Origin: Lihuaxuella thermophila
Lineage (GTDB): Bacteria > Bacillota > Bacilli > Thermoactinomycetales > Thermoactinomycetaceae
DNA: 64,000 bases
Assembly (NCBI RefSeq): GCF_900110165.1
Contig: NZ_FOCQ01000008.1
Span: forward strand, 1-64,000
Reading direction: 5' to 3'
Shown: piece after piece, positions 7,203 to 14,480 of the stretch
How positions within the stretch are numbered: the first letter of the stretch is position 1
Layout of the letters: each line of letters opens with the position of its first letter
The notes under the pieces: model-generated
What the model saw: the letters and a program-made list of their open reading frames with translations, nothing else
What the model was told of the DNA's origin: nothing
The model's database searches: none
Position numbers and translations under genes: made by a program

Positions 7203-7229
7203 CATATACTCGTCCTATCCGCATATATT
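7202..7229 (+). promoter_or_regulatory. Sigma-E-type promoter of dacB
   Basis: TCATATA (7202) and CATATATT (7222) with a 13-base spacer fit the mother-cell sigma-E consensus. The -10 and spacing are identical to those upstream of spoIVA (44561-44588). Confidence 0.65.
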
Positions 7230-7265
7230 TGGTACAAACCCAAAATGTGCGGGTGGGGTGGAGGA

Positions 7266-8432
7266 ATGAAAAAGCTTTTGCGCATAGCCATGCTCTTGCT
7301 CATGTCTGCGCTCATCATCACCCCGGCTTGGAACACGGGCCGGGCGGAACCGGAGCATGAACCGTCTGTACCGGACCTGGCGCCGGGGGCAAAAGCGGCG
7401 ATCCTGATGGATGCGGCTTCGGGTCGGGTGCTGTACGAAAAAAATGCCGATCAGAAGATGCTGATCGCCAGCTTGACGAAGATTATGACGGCCATCATTG
7501 CGATTGAAAACGGAAAGATGGACGATGTGGTAACGGTAGGACCCAAAGCGGTGGGGGTCGAAGGTTCATCGATTTACCTGAAGCTGGGGGAAAAGGTGCC
7601 CCTCGGGACTCTTTTGTACGGGTTGATGCTTCGTTCCGGCAACGATGCCGCCATGGCGATCGCCGAACACATCGGGGGATCAATGGAAGGCTTTGTCTAC
7701 ATGATGAACGAAAAAGCAGCTTATCTCGGCTTGCGGAATACCCACTTTGCCAACCCGCACGGACTGGACGCGAAAGATCATTACTCGACGGCGCGGGATT
7801 TGGCCACATTGACCGCTTATGCGCTCAAAAATCCGATTTTCAGGGAAATTGTGAAAACGGATGTCAAGACCGTTCCCTGGCCGGGGGAACAATGGCATCG
7901 TAAATTTTACAACAAAAACAAGATGCTTCGGTTTTACAAATGGGCCGATGGGGTGAAAACAGGATTTACCAAGGGAGCAAGACGGACGCTCGTCTCTTCG
8001 GCGACCAAAAACGGAGCGCAGCTGATCACCGTCACTTTAAACGACGGGGATGACTGGAAAGATTCGATGGCGATGTTCGAATACGGCTTTCAGCATTTTG
8101 ACCTGGTTCCCGTCATCCAAAAAGGGCAGGTGATCTCCAAGACTACATATGAGAATGAAGATGAGGAACAGCTCTGTATCGTAGCCGGGACCACGTTTCG
8201 GTATCCACTGACGGAAGAAGAGAAAGAGGAAATCACGGTGGAGCCGGTAATCAGCTATCCGCTGAAATTGGTCCGGAGAGAGCAGATGCAAGTGGGAAGT
8301 GCCCGCATCTATCTGGATGGAGAGCTGATTGGATCGATTCCTCTGTTGACCCGGTATGTGAAGGAGTCATCCGTACTGTCCAGCTGGAAACAAGTACTGG
8401 TCTGTGTGATGGGACAGGGGGGAGCCTGGTGA
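7266..8432 (+). CDS. dacB: D-alanyl-D-alanine carboxypeptidase (sporulation type)
   Basis: A serine DD-peptidase that trims stem peptides of spore cortex peptidoglycan. The 388-residue product has an N-terminal signal peptide (KKLLRIAMLLLMSALIITPAW) and the three peptidase S11 motifs: SLTK at 69-72 with the nucleophile Ser, SGN at 124-126, KTG at 231-233. A beta-rich C-terminal domain follows. ATG 7266 follows GGTGGAGG; the frame is open upstream, but only this start gives a signal peptide at the N-terminus. It is followed by spmA with a 4-nt overlap and spmB, the conserved dacB-spmA-spmB operon, and has a sigma-E-like promoter. Confidence 0.95.
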   Translation: MKKLLRIAMLLLMSALIITPAWNTGRAEPEHEPSVPDLAPGAKAAILMDAASGRVLYEKNADQKMLIASLTKIMTAIIAIENGKMDDVVTVGPKAVGVEGSSIYLKLGEKVPLGTLLYGLMLRSGNDAAMAIAEHIGGSMEGFVYMMNEKAAYLGLRNTHFANPHGLDAKDHYSTARDLATLTAYALKNPIFREIVKTDVKTVPWPGEQWHRKFYNKNKMLRFYKWADGVKTGFTKGARRTLVSSATKNGAQLITVTLNDGDDWKDSMAMFEYGFQHFDLVPVIQKGQVISKTTYENEDEEQLCIVAGTTFRYPLTEEEKEEITVEPVISYPLKLVRREQMQVGSARIYLDGELIGSIPLLTRYVKESSVLSSWKQVLVCVMGQGGAW

Positions 8433-9016
8433 TTAACTATATTTGGCTGTTTATGATCTTGAGCGGGGTGGTGGCCGCGGTGGCTCAAGGAAGGGTTGAA
8501 TTGGTGACCACCGCGGCTCTCAACGGCGCCAAGGATGCCGTTGCTGTTTGTATCGGACTCATCAGCATTCTTGTCTTTTGGCTGGGAATGATGCGGGTCG
8601 CGCGGGAAGCCGGTTTGCTTGAGAAGTTGGCAAAGATCTTGAGACCGGTGGCTAAATTTCTGTTTCCCGGGGTTCCGCCGGATCATCCGGCGATGGGTTA
8701 TATCCTGTCCAATATGAGCGCCAATTTCTTCGGGCTCGGAAATGCGGCCACGCCGATGGGACTCAAAGCGATGGAGGAGCTGCAAAAGCTGAATCCCGAT
8801 CCCAAAACGGCCACGCCGGCCATGTGTACCTTGTTGGCGCTCAATACTTCGGGTTTGACGTTGATTCCGACCACCATCATCGGCATTCGCCTCAAACACG
8901 GTTCCGCCGATCCGACGGAGATTATCGGGCCAACCTTGCTCGCAACCCTTATTGCTACCTCCATTGCCGTTTTGCTGGACCGGTATTACCGGAGGCGGGT
9001 TTTTAAAAACCATTAG
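8429..9016 (+). CDS. spmA: Spore maturation protein A
   Basis: SpmA is a nucleoside-recognition (Gate) domain membrane protein needed for spore core dehydration. The 195-residue product has membrane segments near residues 1-20, 35-58, 85-100, 130-150 and 165-183, and the family signature NMSANFFGLGNAATPMGLKAM. GTG 8429 overlaps the dacB stop (GTGA), implying coupling. It acts with SpmB, encoded next. Confidence 0.95.
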   Translation: MINYIWLFMILSGVVAAVAQGRVELVTTAALNGAKDAVAVCIGLISILVFWLGMMRVAREAGLLEKLAKILRPVAKFLFPGVPPDHPAMGYILSNMSANFFGLGNAATPMGLKAMEELQKLNPDPKTATPAMCTLLALNTSGLTLIPTTIIGIRLKHGSADPTEIIGPTLLATLIATSIAVLLDRYYRRRVFKNH

Positions 9017-9049
9017 AGAAGCCTGTGGAAAAGGAAAGGGGGAAATCAC

Positions 9050-9586
9050 ATGTATGAAGCGATTTCGTTTATTTCAAAAATGATGTTGCCAGCGATTCTG
9101 GTATTTATCCCCCTTTATGCCGTTTTCCGCAAGGTCCCGATCTATGAGAGCTTTATCGAGGGAGCCAAAGAAGGTTTCCCCACGGCTGTGTCGCTGATTC
9201 CGCACCTGGTCGGCATGATGGTGGCCGTGGCGATCTTTCGCGATACGGGGGCGTTGGATTTTTACCTGAAGTTTTTGACCCCGCTTGTCGCCTGGCTCCA
9301 TATCCCGACCGAAGTGCTGCCGATCGGCATATTGCGGCCCATTTCCGGAGCGGGTTCGCTTGCCTTTGTGGAAAGCATTTTGCGCACGCACGGTCCCGAT
9401 TCGTTTCTCGGGAAACTGGCCTCGACCATCCAGGGGAGTACGGACACCACCCTGTATGTGATCACCGTCTATTTCGGCGCAGTCGGCATTCGGAACTCGT
9501 TATACGCCTTAAAAGTGGGGCTGTGGGCCGATTTGGCCGGTTTTCTCGCCTCCTGGATCATCTGTTCACTCGTGTTTGCCTCCTGA
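9050..9586 (+). CDS. spmB: Spore maturation protein B
   Basis: The 178-residue membrane partner of SpmA, again of the nucleoside-recognition domain family. It has four to five hydrophobic segments and the signature GSLAFVESILRTHGPDSFLG then STIQGSTDTTLYVITVYFGAVGI. ATG 9050 follows AAAGGGGG. It is the last gene of the dacB operon; the terminator overlaps its stop codon. Confidence 0.95.
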   Translation: MYEAISFISKMMLPAILVFIPLYAVFRKVPIYESFIEGAKEGFPTAVSLIPHLVGMMVAVAIFRDTGALDFYLKFLTPLVAWLHIPTEVLPIGILRPISGAGSLAFVESILRTHGPDSFLGKLASTIQGSTDTTLYVITVYFGAVGIRNSLYALKVGLWADLAGFLASWIICSLVFAS

Positions 9587-9606
9587 CCCTGATGGGGTCT
9601 TTTTTT
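9585..9606 (+). terminator. Terminator of dacB-spmAB
   Basis: GACCC (9585-9589) pairs with GGGTC (9595-9599), followed by seven T residues. Confidence 0.85.
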
Positions 9607-9633
9607 GTGTGAAGAGTTCTGTCCAAGAGAGTT

Positions 9634-9867
9634 ACTTTGATTGTGCAACGGGGCGGTCGGCAGTGTTGGTCTCCGTGCGCTTCAGGCCGCAAGGGAAGCA
9701 AAAGTTGGCCGCTCCGCCCCTCACTCCGGGTGCGGGTAAAACTCGCTATCGCTCAAACACGTTACCCGCTTGCTCCCTTCGTTCGGGGCCTCCGCTGGGT
9801 ACGGCCTTAAAGGCACTTCGACCAATCACCGCCTCCCTGCACGATTTGCCTTTGATTTTTAGGTTGT
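9634..9867 (+). repeat. Structured intergenic repeat, copy 1
   Basis: About 234 nt that recur at 53391-53625 with the same length and many identical blocks, such as ACTTTGATTGTGC, GTGTTGGTCTCCGTGC, TCGCTCAAACACGT, GTTCGGGGCCTCCGCTGGGT and GGCACTTCGACCAATCAC. It folds: GTGTTGGTC (9663-9671) with GACCAATCAC (9820-9829), GTGC with GCAC, AGGCC (9684) with GGCCT (9803), and an inner hairpin GCGGGTAA (9732-9739) with TTACCCGC (9762-9769). A weaker similarity block extends the element to about 9990. No conserved ORF is shared by both copies. Unrecognised family. Confidence 0.85.
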
Positions 9868-9944
9868 TCAACTAGTGAGTTTGCTTTCTTTGCAACATAG
9901 ACAAGAATGAGTGGAATTAGTTTTCCGGTGGAGCAATCTGTCAA

Positions 9945-9990
9945 TGCATCGGAGCGAACTTTCATCCAGGGTTGTGTCATCCGGTCATGA
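9945..9990 (+). repeat. Distal similarity block of the repeat, copy 1
   Basis: GGAGCG, TCATCCA and GGTTGTGTCA occur in the same order as at 53660-53708, about 80 nt beyond the main repeat. The DNA between is not alike, so this is either the eroded distal end of the same element or a separate motif. Confidence 0.5.
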
Positions 9991-10055
9991 CCGTCTCACT
10001 TTGTGCGCTTGTGCCGGACAGTTGAAACGGGTAAGATGACATAGAGGTGGAAATG

Positions 10056-10769
10056 ATGGAACGACTGCAGAAAGTGATGGCCCGGGCGGGAGTGGCATCG
10101 CGCCGCCAGTGTGAAGCATTGATTCAAGCCGGCCTGGTCAAAGTGAACGGTCAGGTGGTCACCGAACTGGGCGTGAAAGTGGACCCCGCCAAGGACCGGA
10201 TCGACGTGCGGGGAAAGCGGATTGAAGCAGAGAAGAAGCGAACCTTTCTTTTTTATAAACCAAAAAACGTGATTACCAGCATGGCAGACCCCCGTGGGCG
10301 CAGGGTGGTGGCTGATTATTTCCGCGAGATTCCGGAACGGGTCTATCCGGTGGGCCGATTGGATTACGATACGGAAGGATTGCTCCTGTTGACCAATGAC
10401 GGGGATCTGGCCAACCGGCTGGCCCATCCCCGGTATGAAGTGGACAAGGTGTATGTTGCGACCGTCCGCGGAAAGCCGGATCCGGCAAGCCTGGAGCGGT
10501 TGGAAAAAGGAGTGAAGCTGGAAGACGGCTGGACGGCTCCGGCCCGCGTCCGCCTGCTTCAGGCCGGTGAGAAAAGGTCGAAAATCGAGCTGATCATCCA
10601 TGAAGGACGCAACCGGCAAGTTCGCCGGATGTGTGAAGCGGTGGGACATCCTGTTTTGCATCTGATCCGCACCCGCCTGGCCTTTCTCACCCTGGACGGG
10701 ATTAAACCTGGAGGCTATCGCGAGCTGACTCCCGGGGAAATTCAGCGGTTGAAGCAGTTACTCCGGTAG
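10056..10769 (+). CDS. rluB: rRNA pseudouridine synthase, RluB/RsuA family
   Basis: The enzyme converts uridine to pseudouridine in rRNA (large-subunit helix for RluB). The ~237-residue product has an N-terminal S4 RNA-binding domain (ERLQKVMARAGVASRRQCEALIQAGLVKVNG) and the catalytic domain with the RLDYDTEGLLLLTNDG motif, whose first Asp is the nucleophile, then EGRNRQVRRMCEAVGHPV. ATG 10056 lies 6 nt after GAGGTGG; GTG 10047 and ATG 10053 are alternatives. It precedes the res genes, as ypuL does in B. subtilis. Confidence 0.93.
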   Translation: MERLQKVMARAGVASRRQCEALIQAGLVKVNGQVVTELGVKVDPAKDRIDVRGKRIEAEKKRTFLFYKPKNVITSMADPRGRRVVADYFREIPERVYPVGRLDYDTEGLLLLTNDGDLANRLAHPRYEVDKVYVATVRGKPDPASLERLEKGVKLEDGWTAPARVRLLQAGEKRSKIELIIHEGRNRQVRRMCEAVGHPVLHLIRTRLAFLTLDGIKPGGYRELTPGEIQRLKQLLR

Positions 10770-10898
10770 GAACGTATCTTTTCATACAATCTTCAAATTA
10801 CTTAACCTGATGAAGGATTCGCAGAAGCTATAATAAGGTTGGAGTCAATCCATTCCATTTTAATCGCACTCGTTTTGAAACGGGGGGAATTGCAGGAT

Positions 10899-12488
10899 AT
10901 GATTGAAAATACGAAATGCGAATGCGGACACAACAACCCCGTTGGTACAATTCTTTGTGAGTGCTGCGGGAAACCGCTTGATGAAGCCTTAATAAATAAG
11001 GAAACGATCGAAAAAGAGATGCGCTACGAGGGAAAGGCCCGCCGTTCCCAAGCGTTTCAGTCCGCGCTGTTTGACCGGGTGTGGAACTTTTTCTCTTCGG
11101 TCAAAGTGGCGATCATCTTGATTATCATTACGCTAATCGCCGCTGCGGTGGGCACGATTTTTCCGCAAGAAAAATTCATTTCCGGTGATCCCGCCACCTA
11201 TTATTCCGAGCAATACGGGATTTACGGGGAGCTTTTCTACAAACTTGGACTTTCGGATATGTACTCTTCCTGGTGGTTTTTCCTCCTGCTGGCGATGATC
11301 GGCATCTCTCTGGTCGTCTGCAGTCTGGACCGTGTAATCCCGCTGTATAAGGCGCTGCAGAATCAGCAGGTGATCAAAAGCCCCGATTTTATTTCCAAGC
11401 AGCGGATCTCACACCGGGAAGAGATCGACGCAGCGGAAAAAGAGGCCAAATTAAATGGTCTCGCCGACTCCCTGGCGAAAAAGCTTTACCATGTGCGCCG
11501 GGACGGGGATGCGATTCTGGCGGAGAAGGGCCGGATCAGCCGCTGGGGACCTTATATTAATCACATCGGCTTGATTATTTTTTTGTTCGGCGTTGTGCTG
11601 CGCTATATTCCCGGCTGGTATTTGGATGAGTTTATCTGGATTCGTGAAGGCGAAATCAAGAAAGTGCCGGAAACCGAGTATTATGTGAAGAATGAACGAG
11701 CCTTTGCGGAGCTGTACGATCAGAAGGAGATTCCCAAAGGATTGAATGTCGAAGGCCCGGTGGTCAAGAAGTACCAGACCGATGCGGTCTTGTATGAAAA
11801 AGACCCCAAGACGGGCGAATTGAAACCGGTTCACAAACAGTCGATCCTGGTGAACCATCCGCTGGAATACAAAGGCCTGTCTCTCTTCCAATCCAACTTT
11901 GAACCGGGGCAACTGGATTCGATCACGTTAAAAGTGACGGAGAAAAAGACCCAAAAACAAGCAGGAACTTTTACCGTAAAATTATATGATTTAAATCCCA
12001 ACCAAGTTTATCAAGTGGGTGGGAACCTGGAGGTACGCGTACTGGAGTATTATCCGGATTTCGCTCTGGAAAACAACCGTCCGGTGACCAAGTCTCAGGA
12101 ACCCAACAAGCCGGCCTTCATCTTTGAGGTGAGGGAAAAAGGAGAGAGCCAGGGAGAGCGCTCATGGGTGATCGCAGGGCAAAACCTGGACAGTCTTACC
12201 AAAGAAAACCAATACGCGATCGACCTGGCCGGAATCAATGTGGTGAATGAATCCGGCTTGATGGTGAGAAAAGACCGCAGCTTACCGGTCATCTTCTTTG
12301 GCGGTATCATTTCGATGATCGGGCTTGTCATGGGTTTCTACTGGCAACATCGCCGTGTCTGGGCCCGGTGGAAGGATGGAATGCTGTATATCGGTGCGCA
12401 TACCAATAAAAACTGGTTTAGTTTGCGGCGCGAGTTGCAACAAGCGGCCCGGCGGGCAGATATTGCGCTCACGTTAGTGAAGGACTAG
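10899..12488 (+). CDS. resB: Cytochrome c biogenesis protein ResB
   Basis: ResB, with ResC, exports and attaches heme to apocytochrome c (system II). The ~529-residue product starts with a zinc-ribbon-like segment (CECGHNNPVGTILCECCGKPL, found in Bacillus ResB too) followed by membrane segments near 70-90, 135-155, 215-235 and 465-485 and a large extracytoplasmic domain. ATG 10899 is preferred over upstream TTG codons because GGGGGG precedes it by 11 nt. A TATAAT box at 10829 is a possible promoter with a poor -35. The gene that usually lies before resB, resA (thioredoxin-like), is absent. Confidence 0.93.
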   Translation: MIENTKCECGHNNPVGTILCECCGKPLDEALINKETIEKEMRYEGKARRSQAFQSALFDRVWNFFSSVKVAIILIIITLIAAAVGTIFPQEKFISGDPATYYSEQYGIYGELFYKLGLSDMYSSWWFFLLLAMIGISLVVCSLDRVIPLYKALQNQQVIKSPDFISKQRISHREEIDAAEKEAKLNGLADSLAKKLYHVRRDGDAILAEKGRISRWGPYINHIGLIIFLFGVVLRYIPGWYLDEFIWIREGEIKKVPETEYYVKNERAFAELYDQKEIPKGLNVEGPVVKKYQTDAVLYEKDPKTGELKPVHKQSILVNHPLEYKGLSLFQSNFEPGQLDSITLKVTEKKTQKQAGTFTVKLYDLNPNQVYQVGGNLEVRVLEYYPDFALENNRPVTKSQEPNKPAFIFEVREKGESQGERSWVIAGQNLDSLTKENQYAIDLAGINVVNESGLMVRKDRSLPVIFFGGIISMIGLVMGFYWQHRRVWARWKDGMLYIGAHTNKNWFSLRRELQQAARRADIALTLVKD

Positions 12489-12502
12489 GAGTGAAATTCG
12501 AA

Positions 12503-13717
12503 ATGGTTCAATTGATGGAGAATCTCTTATATGCCACCTTTATTCTTTATCTGTTGTCATCGGTTACCTTTGTGATGGGGATTTCCGGTAATAAAGAGAA
12601 AAAAGATGAGGCCCGTGTGCGCCGATGGGGAAATATCGGGGTGGGCATCGCCATCACCGGGGCTGTTTTTCAGGTGCTGTTCATCATCACCCGCATGCTG
12701 ATCGGCGGCCATTTTCCCACCAGCAATATGTTTGAGTTTACGGCTTTTCTCTGTTTTACCATTGTGATCGGTTTTATCGTCATCTTTTTCATTTACCGTT
12801 CCGTCGTACTGGGAGCGTTTGTCATGCCGCTTGCGGTAATACTGCTGGCTTACGCGTCTGTTTTTCCACGGGATGTCCAGCCGCTCATTCCGGCCCTGCA
12901 AAGTCACTGGCTGTATATCCACGTCACCACGGCCGCCCTCGGTCAGGGAGCTTTTGCGGTCGGTTTCGCCGCCGGTTTGATGTATCTCATCGGGCGAGTG
13001 GGTAAAGAGAAAAAAGGAAAAACTGGTTTTTGGAATGCTTTTTGGCTGGAAACAACGCTGGTGGTTGTGCTGATGTTTGTCGGCTTCAGCCTGATCAACT
13101 TCACTTTCGGCGCGTTGGGGTATGAAGCCAAATTTTCGCATCAGGTGGACGGCCAGCCCAATGTGCAGGAATATCAGTTGCCACCGATTGCCGGCCCGCA
13201 TGAGGGTAAAGTGATTCACATGGATCCGTTTTTAGGACTTACCCAGCCTTTGTTTGAGGCACCCGCCTGGATGAAAGGCCAGCAGGCGGCCGGAAAGTTG
13301 AATTCGGTGATCTGGTCGGTCATGACCGGATTGATTCTGTACGGTCTGATCCGCCTGATCGCGCGTAAAAGCTTGACAGATATCCTGTATCCGCTGGTGA
13401 AAAACTTAAATCCCGAACTGTTGGATGAGGTGAGCTATCGGGCCATTGCCATCGGTTTCCCGATTTTTACTCTGGGCGCGCTCATCTTTGCCATGATCTG
13501 GGCCCATGAAGCCTGGGGGCGTTTCTGGGGTTGGGATCCGAAAGAGACTTGGGCGTTTATCACCTGGTTATTCTACAGCGCTTACCTTCACCTGCGCCTG
13601 TCCCGCGGCTGGCATGGCCTCAAGTCTGCCTGGTTGGCCGTTGGCGGTTTTGTCATCATCATGATCAACTTAATCGTGATCAACCTGGTGATCTCCGGCT
13701 TGCATTCCTACGCATAA
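12503..13717 (+). CDS. resC: Cytochrome c biogenesis protein ResC (CcsA/CcsB type)
   Basis: A multi-spanning membrane protein that handles heme with ResB. It carries the tryptophan-rich heme-binding WWD signature WAHEAWGRFWGWDPKETWAFITW near the C-terminus, and His residues in the flanking segments (HVTTAALGQ; HLRLSRGWHG). Eight or more hydrophobic segments. The start is uncertain: ATG 12503 with AGGAG 11 nt upstream, or GTG 12491. It follows resB by 2-14 nt and precedes resD, the standard operon order. Confidence 0.93.
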   Translation: MVQLMENLLYATFILYLLSSVTFVMGISGNKEKKDEARVRRWGNIGVGIAITGAVFQVLFIITRMLIGGHFPTSNMFEFTAFLCFTIVIGFIVIFFIYRSVVLGAFVMPLAVILLAYASVFPRDVQPLIPALQSHWLYIHVTTAALGQGAFAVGFAAGLMYLIGRVGKEKKGKTGFWNAFWLETTLVVVLMFVGFSLINFTFGALGYEAKFSHQVDGQPNVQEYQLPPIAGPHEGKVIHMDPFLGLTQPLFEAPAWMKGQQAAGKLNSVIWSVMTGLILYGLIRLIARKSLTDILYPLVKNLNPELLDEVSYRAIAIGFPIFTLGALIFAMIWAHEAWGRFWGWDPKETWAFITWLFYSAYLHLRLSRGWHGLKSAWLAVGGFVIIMINLIVINLVISGLHSYA

Positions 13718-13763
13718 TCGCTAGAATAAAGTAAATCGGTTGTTCCGGTCGAGGTGAAGAATA

Positions 13764-14480
13764 ATGGATAAGCAATACACGATTTTAGTAGTGGACGATG
13801 AAGATCGCATCCGGCGTTTGCTCCGGATGTATCTGGAACGGGAAGGTTATGTGATCGAGGAAGCGGAAGATGGAGAAGAAGCGCTCAAAAAAGCGTTTGA
13901 AAAAGATTATGATCTCATTTTGCTGGATTTGATGCTCCCCGGAATGGACGGGCTCGATGTGTGCGCTGAGATCCGCAAGAAAAAAGCCACCCCGATCATC
14001 ATGCTGACCGCCCGCGGGGAGGAAGCCAACCGCGTGGAAGGCTTCGAGGCGGGGACGGATGATTATGTCGTCAAACCGTTCAGCCCGCGTGAGCTTGTCC
14101 ACCGTGTGAAAGCCGTTCTGCGCCGAGCTTCGGCAACCGCTTTCCTGACCACGGATATGGAGACGCATAATGTGATCGTTTTCCCCGACCTGACCATTGA
14201 CCATGATGCCCACGAAGTAAAAGCAGGCGGCAAGACCATTCAGTTGACACCCAAAGAGTATGAACTCCTGTACTATCTGGCCAAATCTCCGGACAAAGTA
14301 TTCACCCGCGAAACGCTGCTCCGGGATGTCTGGCATTACGAGTTTTTCGGTGACTTGAGAACCGTGGATACCCATGTCAAACGGCTGCGCGAAAAGCTGA
14401 ACCGCGCCTCACCCCAAGCGGCTGCGATGATTACGACGGTTTGGGGAGTCGGCTATAAGCTCGAGGTGCCGAAAGAGTGA
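13764..14480 (+). CDS. resD: Response regulator ResD (OmpR family)
   Basis: The 238-residue product has a receiver domain (VVDDEDRIRRLLRMYL; phospho-acceptor Asp55 in LILLDLMLPG; Thr in IIMLTARG; Lys in DDYVVKPFSPREL) and a C-terminal winged-helix DNA-binding domain (LTPKEYELLYYLAKSPDKVFTRETLL...VDTHVKRLREKL). In Bacillus ResD activates aerobic and anaerobic respiration genes under oxygen limitation. Overlaps resE by 4 nt. Confidence 0.93.
   Translation: MDKQYTILVVDDEDRIRRLLRMYLEREGYVIEEAEDGEEALKKAFEKDYDLILLDLMLPGMDGLDVCAEIRKKKATPIIMLTARGEEANRVEGFEAGTDDYVVKPFSPRELVHRVKAVLRRASATAFLTTDMETHNVIVFPDLTIDHDAHEVKAGGKTIQLTPKEYELLYYLAKSPDKVFTRETLLRDVWHYEFFGDLRTVDTHVKRLREKLNRASPQAAAMITTVWGVGYKLEVPKE

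Noticed and set aside
8309-9049. 246-codon minus-strand ORF opposite spmA
   Set aside because: Antisense shadow of a clear membrane gene; His/Gln/Arg-rich composition and no ribosome binding site.
9576-9875. 99-codon plus-strand ORF through repeat copy 1
   Set aside because: Copy 2 does not keep this frame, while it keeps RNA pairing, so coding is unlikely.
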